Source: Pseudalkalibacillus sp052246725
Lineage (GTDB): Bacteria > Bacillota > Bacilli > Bacillales > Fictibacillaceae
NCBI GenBank assembly: GCA_052246725.1
Contig: JBQQCL010000016.1
Length of the DNA stretch: 64,000 bases
Direction: 5' to 3' (one strand)
The translations under genes were made by a program, and so were the position numbers. Under the pieces are notes generated by a model, which saw nothing but the letters and a program-made list of their open reading frames with translations, was not told where the DNA came from and did no database searches. Shown here one piece after another: positions 61,012 through 64,000 of this stretch; the stretch's first letter is position 1, and every line of letters begins with the position of its first letter.

Positions 61012-61056
61012 AACTTGGCACTTGGAGCCTTATGGTTTCCTCAAAAGGGCCAAGTT
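61012..61056 (+). promoter_or_regulatory. Hairpin in the cmk leader
   Basis: Perfect 8-bp arms AACTTGGC (61012-61019) and GCCAAGTT (61049-61056) with further inner pairing (CTTGGAG with CTCAAAAG). No T-run, so not a plain terminator. Confidence 0.45.
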
Positions 61057-61138
61057 TCTCTATGAGTTGGGTAGAAAAATGGTTGAAAGCCTCGAATTAT
61101 TAATAAAAACAGATGTGTTGACAGAAGCAGGAGGAACT

Positions 61139-61816
61139 ATGAGTAACTTGATGAAAATTGCAATTGATGGACCTGCAGGGGCAGGGAAAAGTACTGTCGC
61201 CAAAAAAGTGGCAGACATATTATCGTTTGTTTATATTGATACAGGTGCAATGTATCGATCCATAACTTTGAAAGCACTTCGAAACGGCATCGATGTCAGA
61301 GACGAAAATGCTCTGAAAGATGTCTTAGAGAACACAAAAATCGATCTGCAAAAACAGTTAGATAAACAGTTCGTCGTTTTGGATGGGGAAGATGTAACCG
61401 AAGAGATCAGAACGTCTGAAGTGACAAACAATGTTTCTGAAGTTGCAAAACATCCCGCCGTACGTGTAGAAATGGTGAAGCGCCAACAAGAATTAAGCCA
61501 AGAGCATCCAGTTGTCATGGACGGACGTGATATCGGAACTCATGTCATACCGGATGCACAGGTTAAAATTTTTCTGATCGCCTCTGTTGACGAGCGAGCG
61601 AAAAGAAGACACGACGAAAACCTCATAAAAGGGCTTCCCTCTGATTTAGAGCAAATTAAGCGGGAAATCGAACAACGAGATGAATTGGACTCTAAACGGG
61701 AAGCATCTCCATTGATGAAAGCGGAAGATGCAATTGAACTTGATACGACGACAATGTCGATTGACGAGGTTGTGAAAGCGATCCTTCAGATCGTCCGAGA
61801 AAGAGAAAGGGTTTGA
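61139..61816 (+). CDS. cmk: Cytidylate kinase
   Basis: Phosphorylates CMP/dCMP. P-loop IDGPAGAGKSTVAKK at the N terminus, then YIDTGAMYRSIT and VMDGRDIGTHV substrate motifs and the RRHDEN lid. ATG 61139 gives 225 aa with AGGAGG at 61129-61134 (short 4-nt spacing); an upstream ATG at 61022 would run through the leader hairpin and is rejected. Confidence 0.94.
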   Translation: MSNLMKIAIDGPAGAGKSTVAKKVADILSFVYIDTGAMYRSITLKALRNGIDVRDENALKDVLENTKIDLQKQLDKQFVVLDGEDVTEEIRTSEVTNNVSEVAKHPAVRVEMVKRQQELSQEHPVVMDGRDIGTHVIPDAQVKIFLIASVDERAKRRHDENLIKGLPSDLEQIKREIEQRDELDSKREASPLMKAEDAIELDTTTMSIDEVVKAILQIVRERERV

Positions 61817-61822
61817 TGGCGG

Positions 61823-62404
61823 GTGAATCTCTATAATTTAGGGCGTAATTTTTTTAATGGAATCTTCGCAGCTGGATATAAATTACAAGTGAACGGCCTT
61901 GAAAATGTTCCTAAAGAGGATGGAGTCCTGATCTGTTCGAATCACATCAGTTATCTTGATCCCCCGCTGGTCGGTTGTTCATCAGGCCGCACTGTTCACT
62001 TCATGGCAAAGGCTGAGCTTTTTAACATGCCAGTATTGAAAGGTATACTTCCGAAAATCCACGCTTTTCCTGTTCGAAGAGGTATGAGTGATAAACAAGC
62101 ATTAAGAAAAGGGTTAGAATTATTACGCAACGGGAAAGCAGTTGGACTGTTTCCTGAAGGAACAAGGAGTAAGACCGGATCGATCGCAGATGGATTAGCA
62201 GGAGCAGGTTTCTTTGCTTTGAAAACAGATGCAAAAGTTGTACCTTGTGCAATCATCGGTCCTTTCAAAATGTTTAAACCGGTGAAAATCGTGTATGGAA
62301 CACCGATTGATTTTTCTGAATTGAAAGAACAAAAGGCTTCAGCTAGAGAAGCAACAGAAAAAATCATGGAAGAAATACGGAAGTTATACGAAGCGAATAA
62401 GTAA
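61823..62404 (+). CDS. plsC: 1-acyl-sn-glycerol-3-phosphate acyltransferase
   Basis: Membrane-associated acyltransferase making phosphatidic acid. Motif I SNHISYLDPP (HX4D), motif III PEGTRSKTG, and VVPCAIIGP. 193 aa. GTG 61823 follows cmk after 6 nt, so it is in the cmk operon. B. subtilis lacks plsC at this locus, but the cmk-plsC-rpsA order is seen in other Bacilli. Confidence 0.92.
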   Translation: MNLYNLGRNFFNGIFAAGYKLQVNGLENVPKEDGVLICSNHISYLDPPLVGCSSGRTVHFMAKAELFNMPVLKGILPKIHAFPVRRGMSDKQALRKGLELLRNGKAVGLFPEGTRSKTGSIADGLAGAGFFALKTDAKVVPCAIIGPFKMFKPVKIVYGTPIDFSELKEQKASAREATEKIMEEIRKLYEANK

Positions 62405-62552
62405 TAATATCGGAGTTTAGTTACTTGACAAAAACCGCTATTTATAAGAAGTTAGAGAAAAGGGAAATGAACCTTATACATACTCTTTCACATAAGTGAA
62501 GGGTCTAATAAATGTTTTTCTCTTCGTTTAGACACTTAAGGAGGTAAAGCCA

Positions 62553-63704
62553 ATGACTGATGAAATGAATCAAGAACTTTCAGAAATTAAACCTTTGGAT
62601 GTCGGTGATATTGTAGAAGGCACCGTTACAAAGGTTGAGGAAAAACATGCATTGATCGATGCAGGATATAAGATGGATGGAATCTTGCCGATCAGTGAGC
62701 TTTCAAGCTTGCATGTCGAAAAAGTTAGTGATGTCTTATCTGATGGAGATACATTGACTCTAAAGGTGATCAAACTAACAGAAGAAGAGCTCGTTCTTTC
62801 AAAGCGTGCAATTTCTGCGGAAAAGGCATGGTCTGAATTGAAAGAAGCGAAGGAAAAAAACGAGACCTTAGAAGTCGAAATCGCTGACGTCGTCAAAGGC
62901 GGTCTTGTGGTCGATCTCGGCGTACGCGGGTTCATCCCAGCATCTCTTGTTGAAAAACACTTTGTAGAAGATTTTTCTTCATATAAAGGAAAGACATTGG
63001 AAGTCAAGATTGTGGAACTTGAAGAAGAAAACAATAAACTTATCTTGTCTCATCGTGCTGTATTAGAAGAGCAAGAAGAATCTCAAAAACAGGATGTGCT
63101 TCAATCACTTGAGGCAGGGCAAGTATTGGAAGGTACCGTACAACGCCTCACAGACTTCGGTGCATTCGTCGACATCGGCGGGATTGATGGGCTTGTCCAT
63201 ATTTCACAACTTGCACATCATCGAGTGGAAACACCATCTGAAGTCGTTAATGAAGGTGACACAGTAAAAGTCAAGGTACTTTCTGTCGATCGTGACAACG
63301 AACGTATTTCACTTTCCATCAAAGAAACACTACCTGGACCATGGGACAATGTAAAAGATGTTCTTGAAAAAGGTCAAGTCGTCGACGGAACAGTGAAACG
63401 TCTCGTTTCTTTCGGTGCATTTGTTGAAGTTGCACCAGGTGTAGAAGGGCTTGTGCATATTTCTGAAATTGCCAACAAGCATATCGGTACACCTAGCGAG
63501 GTTCTTGATCAAGGGGATAAAGTTAAAGTGAAAGTATTAGACATCAACCCTGATGAAAAGAGAGTTTCTTTAAGCATCCGTGCTACATTGGAGGAAGAAA
63601 ACCGTCCTTCAAAAATCGATCCAGAATACAATAAAGAAACTGACGGGAATACAGGTTTCTCACTTGGAGATATGATTGGCGACCAATTGAAAAAGTATAA
63701 ATAA
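62553..63704 (+). CDS. rpsA: 30S ribosomal protein S1 homologue (YpfD)
   Basis: 383 aa with four S1 RNA-binding domains, e.g. GDIVEGTVTKVEEKHALID, GQVLEGTVQRLTDFGAFVD and GQVVDGTVKRLVSFGAFVE. The Bacillus homologue is shorter than E. coli S1 (six domains) and may bind the ribosome only loosely. AAGGAGG precedes ATG 62553. Confidence 0.94.
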   Translation: MTDEMNQELSEIKPLDVGDIVEGTVTKVEEKHALIDAGYKMDGILPISELSSLHVEKVSDVLSDGDTLTLKVIKLTEEELVLSKRAISAEKAWSELKEAKEKNETLEVEIADVVKGGLVVDLGVRGFIPASLVEKHFVEDFSSYKGKTLEVKIVELEEENNKLILSHRAVLEEQEESQKQDVLQSLEAGQVLEGTVQRLTDFGAFVDIGGIDGLVHISQLAHHRVETPSEVVNEGDTVKVKVLSVDRDNERISLSIKETLPGPWDNVKDVLEKGQVVDGTVKRLVSFGAFVEVAPGVEGLVHISEIANKHIGTPSEVLDQGDKVKVKVLDINPDEKRVSLSIRATLEEENRPSKIDPEYNKETDGNTGFSLGDMIGDQLKKYK

Positions 63705-63711
63705 GTGAAAT

Positions 63712-63763
63712 GAGCGGGCTGATCCTTCTTCCTATTCGAAGCGGGATCAGCTCTTTCTTTTTA
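63712..63763 (+). terminator. Terminator after rpsA
   Basis: GGGCTGATCC / GGGATCAGCTC followed by TTTCTTTTT. Confidence 0.88.
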
Positions 63764-63817
63764 CGGATTTTCTAACGTGTCCATTAAACAACAATCTGTT
63801 AAAGGTGCTTTATGAAA

Positions 63818-64000
63818 GGATCTTTTCTAAAAGATTGTTGCTTTTGATTTATTTTTTAAAAAATCACCTTGTTCAAGTTGATTGGAGAGCAAGGTGCGAG
63901 ACTCCTCGAAAATGAAAATCGCATTTTCTTCGTGCGATGTAACGCTGCCGAAACTTTCCTTGTCCTGCGGGATCAGCGTGCCTACTACCTGAATAATCTC
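63818..64000 (+). repeat. MITE-like element B6, cut by the window end
   Basis: Left end GGATCTTTTCTAAAAGATTG, then the central module as in B1/B4 up to the last base of the window. The left flank is TTATGAAA; the right end is outside the window. Confidence 0.8.

Noticed and set aside
1..64000. CRISPR arrays, tRNA/rRNA genes, prophage or transposase genes
   Set aside because: None was recognised; the repeats present are dispersed elements with inverted ends, not regularly spaced arrays.

Overview
The window is chromosomal DNA from an endospore-forming, low-to-moderate GC Firmicute of the Bacillaceae. The protein sequences and gene order follow the Bacillus subtilis stretch dacF-spoIIA-spoVA-lysA-ppiB-rib-scp-dacB-spm-rluB-res-serA-fer-ypb-gudB-ypdA-prsW-sleB-ypeB-cmk-rpsA. 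Several neighbours are not those of B. subtilis (a type III polyketide synthase pair, a family I pyrophosphatase, plsC, an ABC-F cassette). The genus cannot be fixed from this sequence alone. No tRNA, rRNA, CRISPR, prophage or transposase gene was seen.

Layout. 1-8662: sporulation genes dacF, spoIIAA-spoIIAB-sigF and the seven-gene spoVA operon, with recognisable sigma-F, sigma-H and sigma-G promoters. 8663-10950: lysA behind a lysine riboswitch, then ppiB. 10951-17387: riboflavin genes ribD-E-BA-H behind an FMN riboswitch, ribT, a 34-codon membrane peptide and ypuF. 17500-19611: scpA-scpB (condensin partners) plus an unrecognised gene. 19788-21731: a YjcZ-like spore peptide divergent from a type III polyketide synthase/methyltransferase pair. 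21822-31322: dacB-spmA-spmB (spore cortex), rluB, and resABCDE (cytochrome c maturation and redox two-component system). 31549-34870: M23/LysM hydrolase, PHP phosphoesterase, serA. 35063-40121: an accessory-looking block with a T-box-controlled MFS transporter, an ABC-F protein behind a transcription attenuator, and a GNAT. 40224-44055: ppa, an M6 metalloprotease, ferredoxin. 44342-53081: ypbB-recS-ypbD and other ypb genes, mecB, gudB. 53391-63704: ypdA, ansA, prsW, sleB-ypeB, ypfA, ypfB, cmk, plsC, rpsA.

The most striking non-genic feature is a family of interspersed elements (seven copies about 120-466 bp long plus solo fragments). They have imperfect inverted termini starting GGCT[C/G]TTTTC and a modular interior. 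Five of the six copies with both ends visible are flanked by 8-bp direct repeats that match at 6 to 8 positions, so this looks like a MITE-type family. Two copies lie inside operon leaders (between the FMN riboswitch terminator and ribD; between the scpA promoter and scpA). Three abut or overlap stop codons.

Other regulatory structures to examine: a 3-codon upstream ORF with mutually exclusive hairpins before the ABC-F gene; a T-box before the MFS gene whose specifier and acceptor-end signals disagree; a Fur box embedded in a near-consensus promoter that points antisense into the ferredoxin gene; a 10-codon leader ORF overlapping the ribosome-binding site of the M6 protease; and a divergent promoter region with a perfect palindrome and a sigma-K-type promoter. 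Family assignments come from reading the protein sequences and remembered homologues; no database search was run.
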